A stretch of 47,475 nucleotides of DNA from Clostridiales bacterium (GCA_020859995.1 JAJBVE010000231.1:1-47475), one strand, 5' to 3'; positions 25,209 to 34,482 are shown, counted from the stretch's first letter. Notes: generated from the sequence alone by a model not told the origin. Made by a program: numbers and translations.

Positions 25209-25256
25209 TTTTCCTTCCTGATCACATATATAACTTCTATAACGGAAATTCTGCCG

Positions 25257-27062
25257 CTACTCCACAGAAATCCCCGTCCATATCGTATTTCCGGCTCCAT
25301 CCGTATCGTCAGCATCCTTTACGTTTTCTGCATTCTCCGTGGCCTCTACACCCTCAGCAGTTTCTGCTTCTTCCGAGGTCTCCTCATTCTCAGCAGTATC
25401 CGTTTCTTCCTCATTTTCCGCCGTATCTTCCGCGTCGTCCTCCTCCACGTAATACGTGATCGTGACCGTGTCGCCCACATCAAAAATCACCGTATCCGGA
25501 TCGTCCGCGGCGGAAACCGCATAATAATCCTCAGTGCCCAGCGAGATGTAGAAAATCGTATTGCCATCCACGACGACAGTGCGGATATCTGTAATCGTCC
25601 CCGTAACCGTATCCGTTTCCTTCTGCACAATCTCCACCGGAGTGGTCACCTTGACCCCGTTCTCAATCAGAAGCTCCTCATAATTGGCCTGACACTCAGC
25701 CACAGAACTGCCGGTCGCCGTGATCTGGTAGTCAGTGACATTGACCATCGCGTACATTTTCACCAGATCCGCTGAATCCTTCAGGGACATAAAATACGTA
25801 GGCTCATCGGAAATATTCAAAAGAATCGGGAAGGTCGAAGCGTAGCCCAGATGCTGCACCGCGCCCTCCGCGGAGGACATCGCGGAATACTCCGTCGCTC
25901 CCGGTATATTGTAATACCGCGCTTCCTTCGTGCGCTGGTTGACCAGAATAAAGCCGACATTCGACTCGTCACTTCCCGCCGACGTCACACCTGTATAGAG
26001 ATAAACATCGTCATTCATCGCAATATAATTGTAGCCATCCGACGTAGTCGTGATCCCCTTCTGCCCCAGCCAGGAGTTGATCCAGCCGTTGACCAGCGTG
26101 CCGTGGTAATTGTACTGCACCACCAGCTGATCCGCCGAGTAAACACGGTCCACCCAGGTCGGCACTTCTTCATAATAAATACTCTCACCGGTAATCGCGT
26201 TCACCAGCACCGCGCCGCTCGTATCCGTGCCGCCAAAAAGCCCGATCCTGCGCACCGTGCGCGAACATACCCACCATGGCGTGCCATCCTCGTCAATCTC
26301 AAAATTTACATCCCCGAACATCATCGTCGGATAGCGGAAACGCAGCAGCCGGTAAAGGTTGCGCCCGAAATGCTCACAGGTCGAATACTTCATGCCCTCA
26401 TCCAGCTTGACCAGGCTCGCCTCCTGCGTCACCATATTGACAATGATATACCCCGGCAGTCCCTCAGAGCGGTTATTAAACCATTTGATGATATTTCCAT
26501 AAAGCAGCGGCGCCACACGCACCGGATTGTTCTGATAATTGATCTGCGAATATTCCGCGTCAGCAACCTCAAACTGCGACACCAGGCTGGGATCCGTCGT
26601 ACTCAGGGCTCCCAGCGCACGGCTGCCCAGCTGTACGCTGGAATCCTTATCCAGCATCGGGATTTTGTCATAGGAAATCTCCGCGACCTCCTCCGTAAAA
26701 TCGCCCGTCTGCACATCCAGCAGGTCGTAATAAGACTTCGCATGAAAAATCTCCGAAGAATAGATCATCGCCACAACAGCCGCCAGAATCAGCACTACAA
26801 TCAACAAGATCGGTATTTTACATCTCGACCAGGCCACTCCCTGCGGAAGCGTGATTCCTTGGCGTGTCACGCAGATGCCGCTTGTCAGCAGCGTCACCAG
26901 AATAAAAAACACCAGCAGGATCACCAGAAAAAACCAGAATTCCGGTGCCTTGAAATTGATCGCCGGCAACATGACATAAAAATAGACGGCACCAAAAATC
27001 GCGGTGGCCAGTAAGCGTAATAATAGATTCGCCAGACTGTTTGTCTGCTTCTTAGTGTTCAT
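25257..27062 (-). CDS. Large membrane protein with extracytoplasmic domain, function unknown
   Basis: 601 aa from MNTKKQTNS (AGAAGGGAG lies seven bases before this ATG). Three hydrophobic helices at about residues 14-34, 43-62 and 82-100 are followed by a roughly 420-residue domain that should be outside. That domain contains YGNIIKWFNNRSEGLPGYI, EHFGRNLYRLLRFRYP and DGTPWWV. The C-terminal tail (about 530-601) is a very acidic, repeat-like Glu/Asp/Ala/Thr stretch. I do not recognise the family. The position between DUF554 and cobJ could reflect chance or operon insertion. Confidence 0.8.
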   Translation of the reverse strand: MNTKKQTNSLANLLLRLLATAIFGAVYFYVMLPAINFKAPEFWFFLVILLVFFILVTLLTSGICVTRQGITLPQGVAWSRCKIPILLIVVLILAAVVAMIYSSEIFHAKSYYDLLDVQTGDFTEEVAEISYDKIPMLDKDSSVQLGSRALGALSTTDPSLVSQFEVADAEYSQINYQNNPVRVAPLLYGNIIKWFNNRSEGLPGYIIVNMVTQEASLVKLDEGMKYSTCEHFGRNLYRLLRFRYPTMMFGDVNFEIDEDGTPWWVCSRTVRRIGLFGGTDTSGAVLVNAITGESIYYEEVPTWVDRVYSADQLVVQYNYHGTLVNGWINSWLGQKGITTTSDGYNYIAMNDDVYLYTGVTSAGSDESNVGFILVNQRTKEARYYNIPGATEYSAMSSAEGAVQHLGYASTFPILLNISDEPTYFMSLKDSADLVKMYAMVNVTDYQITATGSSVAECQANYEELLIENGVKVTTPVEIVQKETDTVTGTITDIRTVVVDGNTIFYISLGTEDYYAVSAADDPDTVIFDVGDTVTITYYVEEDDAEDTAENEEETDTAENEETSEEAETAEGVEATENAENVKDADDTDGAGNTIWTGISVE

Positions 27063-27156
27063 ACATTTCTCCCTTCTGCCTTTGCAGGCAATCCCCTCGC
27101 CGGGATATATCCCATTGCATAGTGATCGAAAGCAGTCAGATACCGATTCCATAATT

Positions 27157-27888
27157 TCAGATTCGGTAACCCCTCGGCGTCACCATCCGTCCGCCGATCT
27201 CTTTTGTCTGCGAGTTTCCGATAAATACCGTCGTGAACATATTTACCTGTGCCCCGCGCAATTCCTGCAGCGTATACAGCCGCGCCGCCTCGCCCTCGCG
27301 CCCGATGTTTTCCACCGTGCCGCAGATCCGCTCCGGCGGCAGCACATTAAGCAAAATGTCACAGGCCCGTGCCAGATAGTCCGGCCTGCCCTTGCTCGCA
27401 GGATTATAAATGCAGATGCAAAAATCCGCCTCTGCCGCCAGACGCAGACGTTTTTCGATTTTCTCCCAGGGGGTGAGCCGGTCGCTTAAGCTGACCACCG
27501 CGAAATCATGTGTCAGCGGTGCCCCCAGCACCGCGCCGCCGCTCAAAGCAGCCGTCACTCCGGGAATCACTTCCACCTCAACCTCCGGGTAGCCCGCCCC
27601 GATCTCCAGCATCAGTCCGCTCATGCCATAAACTCCCGCGTCCCCGCTGCAGACCATGACCACCTTTTTCCCCTTCGAAGCCTCCTCAAAAGCCATCTCA
27701 CAGCGGCGCGCCTCCTGGGTCATCGGCGTAGTCAGAAATTCCTTGCCCGGATACGACTCCCGCAGCAGATTTACATACACAGTATAGCCGATAATTGTGT
27801 CGCACGCAGCCAGAACCTCTGCGGCTCTCTGACACATCAGACCTGTGTCTCCGGGACCCATGCCCGCGACATATAGTTTATTTTTCAC
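27157..27888 (-). CDS. cobJ: Precorrin-3B C17-methyltransferase (CobJ/CbiH)
   Basis: 243 aa from an internal GTG at 27888, the normal length for this enzyme. It methylates C17 and contracts the corrin ring. Tetrapyrrole-methylase motifs are LYVAGMGPGD near the start, VVMVCSGDAGVYGMSG, VIPGVTAALSGGAVLGAPLTHDF and CIYNPASKGRP. AGAGAGG lies seven bases before the GTG, so independent translation is plausible. The frame is open upstream into the AAA-ATPase-like sequence, which replaces whatever originally preceded cobJ. With cbiG upstream and cobK-cbiET downstream it belongs to the corrin pathway. Confidence 0.88.
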   Translation of the reverse strand: MKNKLYVAGMGPGDTGLMCQRAAEVLAACDTIIGYTVYVNLLRESYPGKEFLTTPMTQEARRCEMAFEEASKGKKVVMVCSGDAGVYGMSGLMLEIGAGYPEVEVEVIPGVTAALSGGAVLGAPLTHDFAVVSLSDRLTPWEKIEKRLRLAAEADFCICIYNPASKGRPDYLARACDILLNVLPPERICGTVENIGREGEAARLYTLQELRGAQVNMFTTVFIGNSQTKEIGGRMVTPRGYRI

Positions 27889-29076
27889 ACAGAAACCTCT
27901 CTTTCCGTCAGAATCCCGCAGTAATTCTGCTACATCTTCCCATTTATCGCCCGTTACCGAGTCAGCAAAAGCCTCCGCAACTTCTTTATTGGGGATAAAT
28001 ACTTTCTTTTCCACGGAATCATAGCCAAGATATCCCAGGTGAACCAGTAAAGTCAATACATCGTCCTTATTTTTAAAGGATGTTATATCGTTTTGAAATG
28101 TTCCGATCCTGACCCTGACAGCTTCTCCACCCAACATTGAAATAACTGCATCCCGCAATCCATCATAATTCATGCTGATATAATCTTTCAAAGAATCATA
28201 AGTCTCAGAATCTGTCCAGTAATTTCCAAATTCTTCATTCATGACAGCATTCATGACCGAATTCGGACTATATACGTGTTTTACTTTATTAAAGCAATAT
28301 CCGTCATACCATGCACTCATGCTTTCAAAATCCATGCGATATTTTCTGCATAGTTTTTTTACTTCCTGCTCTGTAAAGCCAACGTATTGCGCCAGCTTTG
28401 CAGGGCGAGTCATCGTAAATTCTCTAAAGTCAGTCAGTGCCGACTGTGTTCCATATTTTTTTATCGGAAGAATCCCCGTCATGTATGCTGCCGCAATCGT
28501 TTTATCCGTCTCCGGCCCGCCTTTAAAAATCCCCCTCAAAAGCTGGACATATTCCTCCTGCAAGGCCTGATTGTCTTTTGCTTCGCGAAACAATGCATCC
28601 CACTCATCGATAATTATGATAAATTTCTGATTTGTTCTGGCCACAATCGCTGATAAAATATAAGGCAAAGCAGGTTCATCAAGAGACCTCACTTCCGGAA
28701 ATGCCTGTTTCAGTTCCCGGATTACTCTTGATTGTAAATCCTTCACCACAGCATTTTTATCTGCACTGTTCGATATAAAGCGAACCATATCCAGATAAAT
28801 CACATCATATTTATTCAGATAAGTCTCGAAAGATTTTAGTTTAGATATTTTTAGTCCTTCAAACAACGCATGAGAATCACAGCTCCTGTCATAATAAGCG
28901 CACAGCATCTTAGCCGCAAATGACTTTCCAAACCGTCTGGGCCTGCTAAAATGGGTCAGCTTGCGCGGTGTATTAATCGTACTGTTTACATAAGCAATCA
29001 ACCCTGTCTTATCAACGTAAACATCGTCAACAATGTTCTGAAATGCCTCATTTCCCGGATTCAAATATTCTCCCAA
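27157..29076 (-). CDS. In-frame fusion: C-terminally truncated AAA-ATPase-like protein joined to CobJ
   Basis: One uninterrupted frame of 639 codons from a TTG start (AAGGGAGGTG eight bases before). Residues about 1-390 are an AAA-ATPase-like / DUF1703-type protein: N-terminus LGEYLNPGNEAFQNI, Walker A RPRRFGKS (45-52), Walker B IIIIDEWDALF (about 153-163). These usually continue for about 130 residues into a PD-(D/E)XK nuclease-like domain. Here homology stops after VAELLRDSD and the frame enters CobJ. The DNA of this part is visibly more AT-rich than its neighbours, which suggests acquisition into the cobalamin operon. Whether the fused protein is made, or CobJ is started separately at 27888, is open. 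Confidence 0.7.
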   Translation of the reverse strand: MGEYLNPGNEAFQNIVDDVYVDKTGLIAYVNSTINTPRKLTHFSRPRRFGKSFAAKMLCAYYDRSCDSHALFEGLKISKLKSFETYLNKYDVIYLDMVRFISNSADKNAVVKDLQSRVIRELKQAFPEVRSLDEPALPYILSAIVARTNQKFIIIIDEWDALFREAKDNQALQEEYVQLLRGIFKGGPETDKTIAAAYMTGILPIKKYGTQSALTDFREFTMTRPAKLAQYVGFTEQEVKKLCRKYRMDFESMSAWYDGYCFNKVKHVYSPNSVMNAVMNEEFGNYWTDSETYDSLKDYISMNYDGLRDAVISMLGGEAVRVRIGTFQNDITSFKNKDDVLTLLVHLGYLGYDSVEKKVFIPNKEVAEAFADSVTGDKWEDVAELLRDSDGKRGFCVKNKLYVAGMGPGDTGLMCQRAAEVLAACDTIIGYTVYVNLLRESYPGKEFLTTPMTQEARRCEMAFEEASKGKKVVMVCSGDAGVYGMSGLMLEIGAGYPEVEVEVIPGVTAALSGGAVLGAPLTHDFAVVSLSDRLTPWEKIEKRLRLAAEADFCICIYNPASKGRPDYLARACDILLNVLPPERICGTVENIGREGEAARLYTLQELRGAQVNMFTTVFIGNSQTKEIGGRMVTPRGYRI

Positions 29077-29160
29077 AGTCCCGCACCTCCCTTCTGACAA
29101 ATACCCATACACATACAGGAATTGTAGCACGTACGTTCTGTTTTAGCAATTGCAATTTGC

Positions 29161-30228
29161 TCAAAAGCGCACTTTCCAGTGCTGCTCCGCTATTGCAACT
29201 GTCACGCCGTTTTCCGCCTGCTTCGGCAGAACCAGTCGACCGCCCTCTTTTGCCATACACAGGGCTGCACGTTCGCAGACATTGTCCACGCCAGTCACTT
29301 CACTTACAAAGGCAGAAGAAGAAACGGCGCCCTTAATGGTGGCAAGTGTCCTGGCAGGATAAGTCTCAAAACTCAAACCACGCTTTTTGCAGAAATCCAC
29401 CAGTCCAGGCTCTTCCTTTTTCAGATCAATGGATGCCACACCGACAATGTCTTCATATGTAAGGCCAAGTCTGGCAAGGGACTGATCAGCCAGCTGTGCA
29501 ATCTCCTGCTCCAGTTTTCCCCTGCGGCAGCCAATGCCCAGAATGTAAGCTTTGGGACAAAGGTTTAGAACAGTTTGAGTCGCGAACGTAAAATTACGCG
29601 TAAGATCACGGGATGGGAGCCCGATATGGATCACAGAATTACCAGATTCCGCATCTTCCTGCGCGCATAGAACCAATTCTGGCGGAACGTCCCCTTCAAT
29701 CTCTCCCTCGCAGCAAACGCTGACCTTTTCCCCGCGCAAAATCGCAGCAGAAACCTCTTTCGCCGCCTTCATGCTGCCAATCCGCAAGCCATTATCCTTC
29801 GCAAAAACATCCACAGCAAATTTACCGTTCACATCGGTCGCGGTCGTAATCACAGGAGTTGCCCCCAGAACCCCGGCCGCCCGGAGTGCCAGACGATTGG
29901 CTCCGCCAATATGTCCCGACAAAAGGGAAATCACAAACTGTCCGGCCTCGTCGATCACCAGCACCGCCGGGTCTGTCGTCTTACTTTTTAAAAAGGGCGC
30001 GATTGACCGCACCGCAATGCCGCACGCCCCTACAAAAATAATTCCGTCCGCGCCGGACGCAAACAGACTGCCGCACCAGTCGCGAAGGCCCGTTTCATAG
30101 CGCGCGATCTCATATTCTCCTTCAAAAGCTGCCGCCAGCCTATCCGCAACAGATCTGCCTCGGGCGGTAAAAGAGGCAATTCCCAGTTTTTTCAGTTTTC
30201 TCACCCCTGACAATAAAATGCTAATCAA
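29161..30228 (-). CDS. cbiG: Cobalt-precorrin-5A hydrolase CbiG
   Basis: 355 aa as drawn. Opens the delta-lactone of cobalt-precorrin-5A with loss of acetaldehyde. The N-terminal domain shows IIFVGACGIAVRSIAPFLKSK and FVISLLSGHIGGANRLA. The C-terminal domain shows ILGIGCRRGK and ASIDLKKEEPGL with VSEVTGV. The start is uncertain: the open frame begins at a TTG with a poor ribosome binding site, 32 bases from the broken hsdR end. The family start corresponds to about LKKLGIASFTARG, where only CTG or GTG codons are present. The insertion next door may have removed or altered the original start. Confidence 0.9.
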   Translation of the reverse strand: MISILLSGVRKLKKLGIASFTARGRSVADRLAAAFEGEYEIARYETGLRDWCGSLFASGADGIIFVGACGIAVRSIAPFLKSKTTDPAVLVIDEAGQFVISLLSGHIGGANRLALRAAGVLGATPVITTATDVNGKFAVDVFAKDNGLRIGSMKAAKEVSAAILRGEKVSVCCEGEIEGDVPPELVLCAQEDAESGNSVIHIGLPSRDLTRNFTFATQTVLNLCPKAYILGIGCRRGKLEQEIAQLADQSLARLGLTYEDIVGVASIDLKKEEPGLVDFCKKRGLSFETYPARTLATIKGAVSSSAFVSEVTGVDNVCERAALCMAKEGGRLVLPKQAENGVTVAIAEQHWKVRF

Positions 30229-30259
30229 ATACAGATTCCAGTCATCCCATTATGTTCCT

Positions 30260-30829
30260 TCACTTTTTCGTCCCATATGGATCTATTTTATCTGCAATCA
30301 TTGATGACTCCTTCTGCTGAAAATCATATAGAAAAGTCTTTCGTCTTCCATCGGCTCCAGGCATCACATACGATGACGGCAAGCCCGCAGGATTGTATGT
30401 CAGATGAAAGTCCAGCGCCAGCTTCCCAGCATCCTGAGAATACCGCAGCTGCCTGGTTACGCTGAAGATATTCTTTTCATACAGGATCCTGACCTGCTGA
30501 TTATTTTCAGTCGGTGTCAGATAAAACATAATAAGGTCAGCCAGATAAACCTTCACGCCTTTTCGCAGCACATCAATAACGCCGCGTCTGGCAATTTCCC
30601 CGGACAAACGGTTCATGAACTGCCGCTTTTTCGTGTCGGACTGAAACACTCCCAGCTTGTCCATTTCCTTCGGCTGCGTATCCTGCAAAAAGCGGAGCAG
30701 GCGTGTCTCGTCAACAGCATATTCCCTGTTATAATCAGAATTGACACCTTCCTCGTATCCATTCTGCTCTACAAGCCATCTCACAATCAGGGGTTCAAGG
30801 CCGTTTTCTTTCGTATTTGTAACCGCCAA
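30260..30829 (-). pseudogene. hsdR: N-terminal fragment of type I restriction subunit HsdR
   Basis: 189 codons from a TTG (GGAGGAGGGGTGA just upstream). The first about 135 residues match the start of HsdR: GYEEGVNSDYNREYAVDETRLL, LRFLQDTQPKEMDKLG, RGVIDVLRKGVKV, YEKNIFSVTRQLRYS. Full HsdR is about 1000 residues with an RecB-like nuclease and DEAD-box motor. Here the homology ends just before the nuclease motif, and an unrelated 50-residue tail leads to a stop. It is almost certainly inactive as a restriction enzyme. Confidence 0.82.
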
Positions 30830-30832
30830 AGC

Positions 30833-31333
30833 TCACCCCTCCTCCGCTTTCTTCTTTGCTGTTTTGGCAACCGATTTTATCGTTTCCAGATATGCTTCTT
30901 CTTTCCAATAATCTCCGCCGCCCAGCTTTTTCAGGCGTTCATCGTCCATCGTGAAACCTTTAATCATGTATTCTTTCAGGCGTTCCGTGGCCCAACGTCT
31001 GAAATTTGTGGCGATTTTGGACTTGACGCGGTAGCCGAGGAAGATAATCATGTCGAGGTTGTAATATGTCATTTCCCGGGATACATGTCGGTTACCCTCT
31101 TTTCGAACTGTTCGGAATTTCCGAACAGTTGATGTTTCATCTAATTCCCCTTCTTCATAAATGTTTTTAATATGCTCACTAATATTAGCCTTGCTGCTCT
31201 GAAATAGCTCAACTAATTGTGTCTGTGTCAGCCATACCGTTTCATCTGCAAAACGAACATCTATTTTCGTATCGCCGTCATCAGACTGGTAAATAATAAT
31301 TTCACCCTGATTGATGTTCTCGTTCTCCGGCAT
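30833..31333 (-). pseudogene. RhuM family protein with large internal deletion (166 aa)
   Basis: The N-terminal part matches the RhuM family (GEIIIYQSDDGDTKIDVRF, ETVWLTQTQLVELFQSSKANISEHIKNI, YYNLDMIIFLGYRVKSK), through KKLGGGDYWK. Instead of the usual central about 170 residues it jumps to EEAYLETIKSVAKTAKKKAEEG, which is the normal C-terminal end of RhuM proteins. The junction is in frame. GAGGAGGTG precedes the ATG, so a short protein can still be made. The domain usually accompanies type I restriction loci; its function is unclear. Confidence 0.75.
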
Positions 31334-31362
31334 CAGGACACCTCCTCAGTATCGCCCATGTG

Positions 31363-32313
31363 TCATCCGCAAATACAGTTCATGACAACGGTAATCATCA
31401 TTTCCTTTTCCTCTGGTCGGGACTCTGCTATCAAAATCGTAAGCGCAACCAGCGTATGGTCGTCTATCAGCTTCTCATCCCCTGCGAACAAAATGCCGTT
31501 TTTGTCAAGGAAATATAGAAACATCGTTGCCGCAATCCGTTTGTTGCCATCTGAAAAGCTGTGATTCTTTGTAATAAGGTACAGAAGATTTGCGGCTTTT
31601 TCTTCAATACTTGGATATACATCCTGTCCGCCAAAGCTCTGATAAATATTGCCGATACTGCCCTTAAACGAGTCGTCCTTTTCATTTCCAAAAAGAGAGG
31701 ACTGCGATGAAAATTTCATTTGGTCGATCACCTTTCTGCATTCCTCATAAGTAAGCACATAGACCGTATCATTGCCTTTCGGACGTTTCATGTTTTGATG
31801 GTCATAATCGTCAAGCATATCTAACGCTCTATTATACTTTTCAATAACAGACAACACCTGCTTTGCATCCAATGACTGCTCTGTCCGCTTCATAATCCGT
31901 ATCACCTCTCCAAGTTCTTTGATACGGTTATTATTCACGGCATATCCCTTCATTATGTAATCTTTTAATACAGAGTTCGCCCATTTGCGGAATTCGATGC
32001 CTCGCCTGGATTTTACACGATAACCGACGGAAATAATCACTTCTAAGTTGTAATATTCAACATTCCTGCTTACTTCTCTATCTCCTTCTAATTGAACTGT
32101 CGCAAATTTTGCGACAGTTGGTAAGCCCTCTAATTCCTCTTTCAAAGAATTATTGATATGCTTACCTATCGTTTTTATATCCCTGTCGAACAACTCCGCT
32201 ATTTGAGCGCGGTTAAGCCACACGGTTTCTTCTCCATAATCAACCCGAATGGGCAGCTTCACCGCCCCATCCGAAGATTCGTATATTATAATTTCATTTG
32301 GTTCATTTCTCAT
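31363..32313 (-). CDS. RhuM-like N-terminal domain fused to Fic/DOC domain
   Basis: 316 aa from MRNEPNEIII (GGAGGG eight bases before). Residues about 1-130 are RhuM/BRO-like (ETVWLNRAQIAELFDRDIKTIGKHI, YRVKSRRGIEFRKWA). Residues about 180-316 are a Fic/DOC fold with the active-site motif HSFSDGNKR (H251 to R259) and the flanking YPSIEEKAANLLYLI. Fic enzymes transfer AMP or phosphate to target proteins. All core residues are kept, so it could be active. Its ATG is one base from the end of the hsdM remnant, in the slot where hsdS would be expected. Similar genes are often embedded in type I restriction operons as possible guard toxins. Confidence 0.85.
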   Translation of the reverse strand: MRNEPNEIIIYESSDGAVKLPIRVDYGEETVWLNRAQIAELFDRDIKTIGKHINNSLKEELEGLPTVAKFATVQLEGDREVSRNVEYYNLEVIISVGYRVKSRRGIEFRKWANSVLKDYIMKGYAVNNNRIKELGEVIRIMKRTEQSLDAKQVLSVIEKYNRALDMLDDYDHQNMKRPKGNDTVYVLTYEECRKVIDQMKFSSQSSLFGNEKDDSFKGSIGNIYQSFGGQDVYPSIEEKAANLLYLITKNHSFSDGNKRIAATMFLYFLDKNGILFAGDEKLIDDHTLVALTILIAESRPEEKEMMITVVMNCICG

Positions 32314-32314
32314 A

Positions 32315-33300
32315 TCATATTCCCTCCACAATCTCCGCCATCATCCACTTTGCTTCTTCTTCCAACGCAGCCAGTTCTGCCAAAATATCACTCATCTCAC
32401 GCAGTTCTGCCGGTTTGTAAAAATATTTTGTGAAACTGACCTCATAACCGATCGCTGTTTTCTTTTCATCCACCCAGGCATCCGGCGAATAGGGCAGTAC
32501 TTCCTTTTTCATAAAAGCATCAATACCGCCCTCAGTTTGGTAGCTTTTGCAAATGCAGTCCAGTCATCAAGCGGTGCGTCCTTTGGTAATGCTTTCATCG
32601 CGCTCTCATATGCAGCCTTTTCATCTACCTTTTTGAAAAGGTCAGACGGAATCTCTTTTTCCGGATATACACGCAAACGCAGCGGTCGTTCTACGGTGAT
32701 GGACCAGTATCCGAATTCTGTATTATCAAATATCATGCTGACTTCGCTTTGCTCCATATCCATAAAAATGCGCAGAATTTCCCTGCGAATTTCAGGTGTG
32801 AATTCGCAGTTTTTATTTCCCATATTCTTTCGAAGCGGTGATTTCATAGCCGTCGCATCGATCAGCTGAATCTTTCCTTTACGGCGTTCTTCTTTTTTAT
32901 TGGAAAGGATCCAGATATAAGTCCCAATGCCTGTATTGTAAAACATATTGGTTGGCACCGCGATGATTGTTTCTACCAGATCATTTTCAATCATGTATCT
33001 TCTGGCATTGCTCTCGCCGCTCCCGGCGTCCCCCGTGAACAAAGAGGAACCGTTGTGTACCTCCGCGATGCGGCTTCCAAGCTCCGTATCTTTCTTCATT
33101 TTTGAAATGTTGTTCAGCAGAAAAAGAAGCTGCCCGTCATTGGATCTGGGAAGCATTGGCATCTCTTCCCCGCCTTCAAGGTAAACGTTAAAACGAGTAT
33201 CCAGAATGTCTTTCTTCCCGCCCATCTTTTCCGCGTCTGTCTTCCAGCTTTTTCCATAAGGAGGATTGGAGAGCATAAAAAACTCACAATCTGGTTGTCC
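32315..33300 (-). pseudogene. hsdM: Remnant of type I methyltransferase subunit HsdM
   Basis: Two adjacent frames together give the C-terminal half of HsdM. Fragment 1 (33276 down to about 32540) starts at the methylase motif IV (MLSNPPYGKSW) and runs through NMFYNTGIGTYIWILSN and EFGYWSITVERPLR. It then goes out of frame near 32540, after TAFAKATKL. Fragment 2 (32512-32315) carries the normal tail (EVLPYSPDAW, IGYEVSFTKYFYKP). The SAM-binding half upstream of NPPY (about 280 residues) is missing. A strong AGGAGGAAAAA before 33302 is now out of frame with it. Methylation activity is not expected. Confidence 0.85.
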
Positions 33301-33414
33301 ATTATAGTTTTTCCTCCTGAAGATTCTGCCTGCTACAGATTTTATAATCTTCTAATCACGCAGCATAAGGGGCTCATTCCTTTTTTCTTCACGCACTACT
33401 TGTCCGATACTCCA

Positions 33415-34482
33415 TTAATGCTTCTTATTCAGGAACTGACACAACCGGAACAGGCTCTGCTGCTCATCCGGAGTCAGATCTCTCTCATCCGGAAAAGTCT
33501 CTACGAGAGGCTCCTCCCAGGGTCTGGGAGACTGAACAGCGGCCTTCAGCGAAAGGGGAATCGTATAGGTCGGCTCCGGCGTATAATGATCCCACCAGTA
33601 CTGCAGAGACTGTGCCACCCGGTTGGCGGAGCGTTCCGCGCAGACGCCCATGAGCATCCCTGGGAGATGGGATTCCTCCTCTTCTTCCGTGTCAAAGATA
33701 TCCGCAAGCCAGGAAGGGATCGAACTTTTTTGCTCTTTTCCGGAAAAATACTGGCAGATGGCATACTGCTCGCCGATGCACTGCACGGCGCAGCCCAGGC
33801 GGTTGGGATCGGCGGGGACGAGCAGAATCAGCAGCTCGTTCGCGCCGTTTGCGACAAATTCAAAGCGGGCCAGGCCGTCCAGCTGCTGATAAAGCCGGAT
33901 CAGCGGCCGCATCTGGCGGAGATTGGCGAGCACCTCGCCAAAGTTCTGGAAATAGACGCCTGTATCGAAAAAGTCCGCGAGTGCCGTCAGGTACTGCGCC
34001 TCTGCTTCTCCCTCTTCCATATATTCAAAATATTTTTGCAGGTCTCTGTCCTCGTCCCACTGCTTCGTCTGGTAATCGAAAATACGAACCCTGCCGTCCG
34101 TGATGGCAAGAAGCGTGGCATTCATCAGATACTTGCATTTTTCCTCTTCCTCACTTTCCTGCGCGTGCAGGTTCAGGATCAGGCGATATTCGTTCTCATC
34201 ATCCTCGGAGCGAAAGGTAAAGTTTTTCTGATGGTTGCCCAGCCAGTCTTCCGCGTCCAGAAGGAGGGACTGCAAATCGGCGGGGTCCAGCCGAAATTCC
34301 ATCTGGGGAAGCATGGCTTCTTTCAGGCATTCCTTCGCGTTTTTCTCGAGGAAAACCAGCAATTCCTCAAAGAGGCTCTGCTGCTCCATAAAGGCGTTTG
34401 TCTGCGCCTCTGTCATCTCTCTGGCAACTGCCGCCATGGACGCCACTCTGGCGTTCAGCGGAAATGCAATGGTCTTGGCCAT
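33415..34482 (-). CDS. Hypothetical protein, 355 aa
   Basis: Start MAKTIAFPLNARVAS after AAGGAGGAG. Soluble and acidic, with no signal peptide or membrane helix. Visible features are a helical N-terminal third, the pattern WLGNHQKNFTFRSEDDENEYRL near residue 90, a string EEEEE near residue 270 and the C-terminal FRLCQFLNKKH. I do not recognise a domain. It follows the restriction remnant but has its own ribosome binding site, and normal composition suggests it is native. The gene-free 34483-34804 stretch upstream shows no clear feature. Confidence 0.75.
   Translation of the reverse strand: MAKTIAFPLNARVASMAAVAREMTEAQTNAFMEQQSLFEELLVFLEKNAKECLKEAMLPQMEFRLDPADLQSLLLDAEDWLGNHQKNFTFRSEDDENEYRLILNLHAQESEEEEKCKYLMNATLLAITDGRVRIFDYQTKQWDEDRDLQKYFEYMEEGEAEAQYLTALADFFDTGVYFQNFGEVLANLRQMRPLIRLYQQLDGLARFEFVANGANELLILLVPADPNRLGCAVQCIGEQYAICQYFSGKEQKSSIPSWLADIFDTEEEEESHLPGMLMGVCAERSANRVAQSLQYWWDHYTPEPTYTIPLSLKAAVQSPRPWEEPLVETFPDERDLTPDEQQSLFRLCQFLNKKH

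Noticed and set aside
25851-27014. Plus-strand 387-codon frame opposite the membrane protein gene
   Set aside because: Arg/His-rich antisense shadow without start signals.
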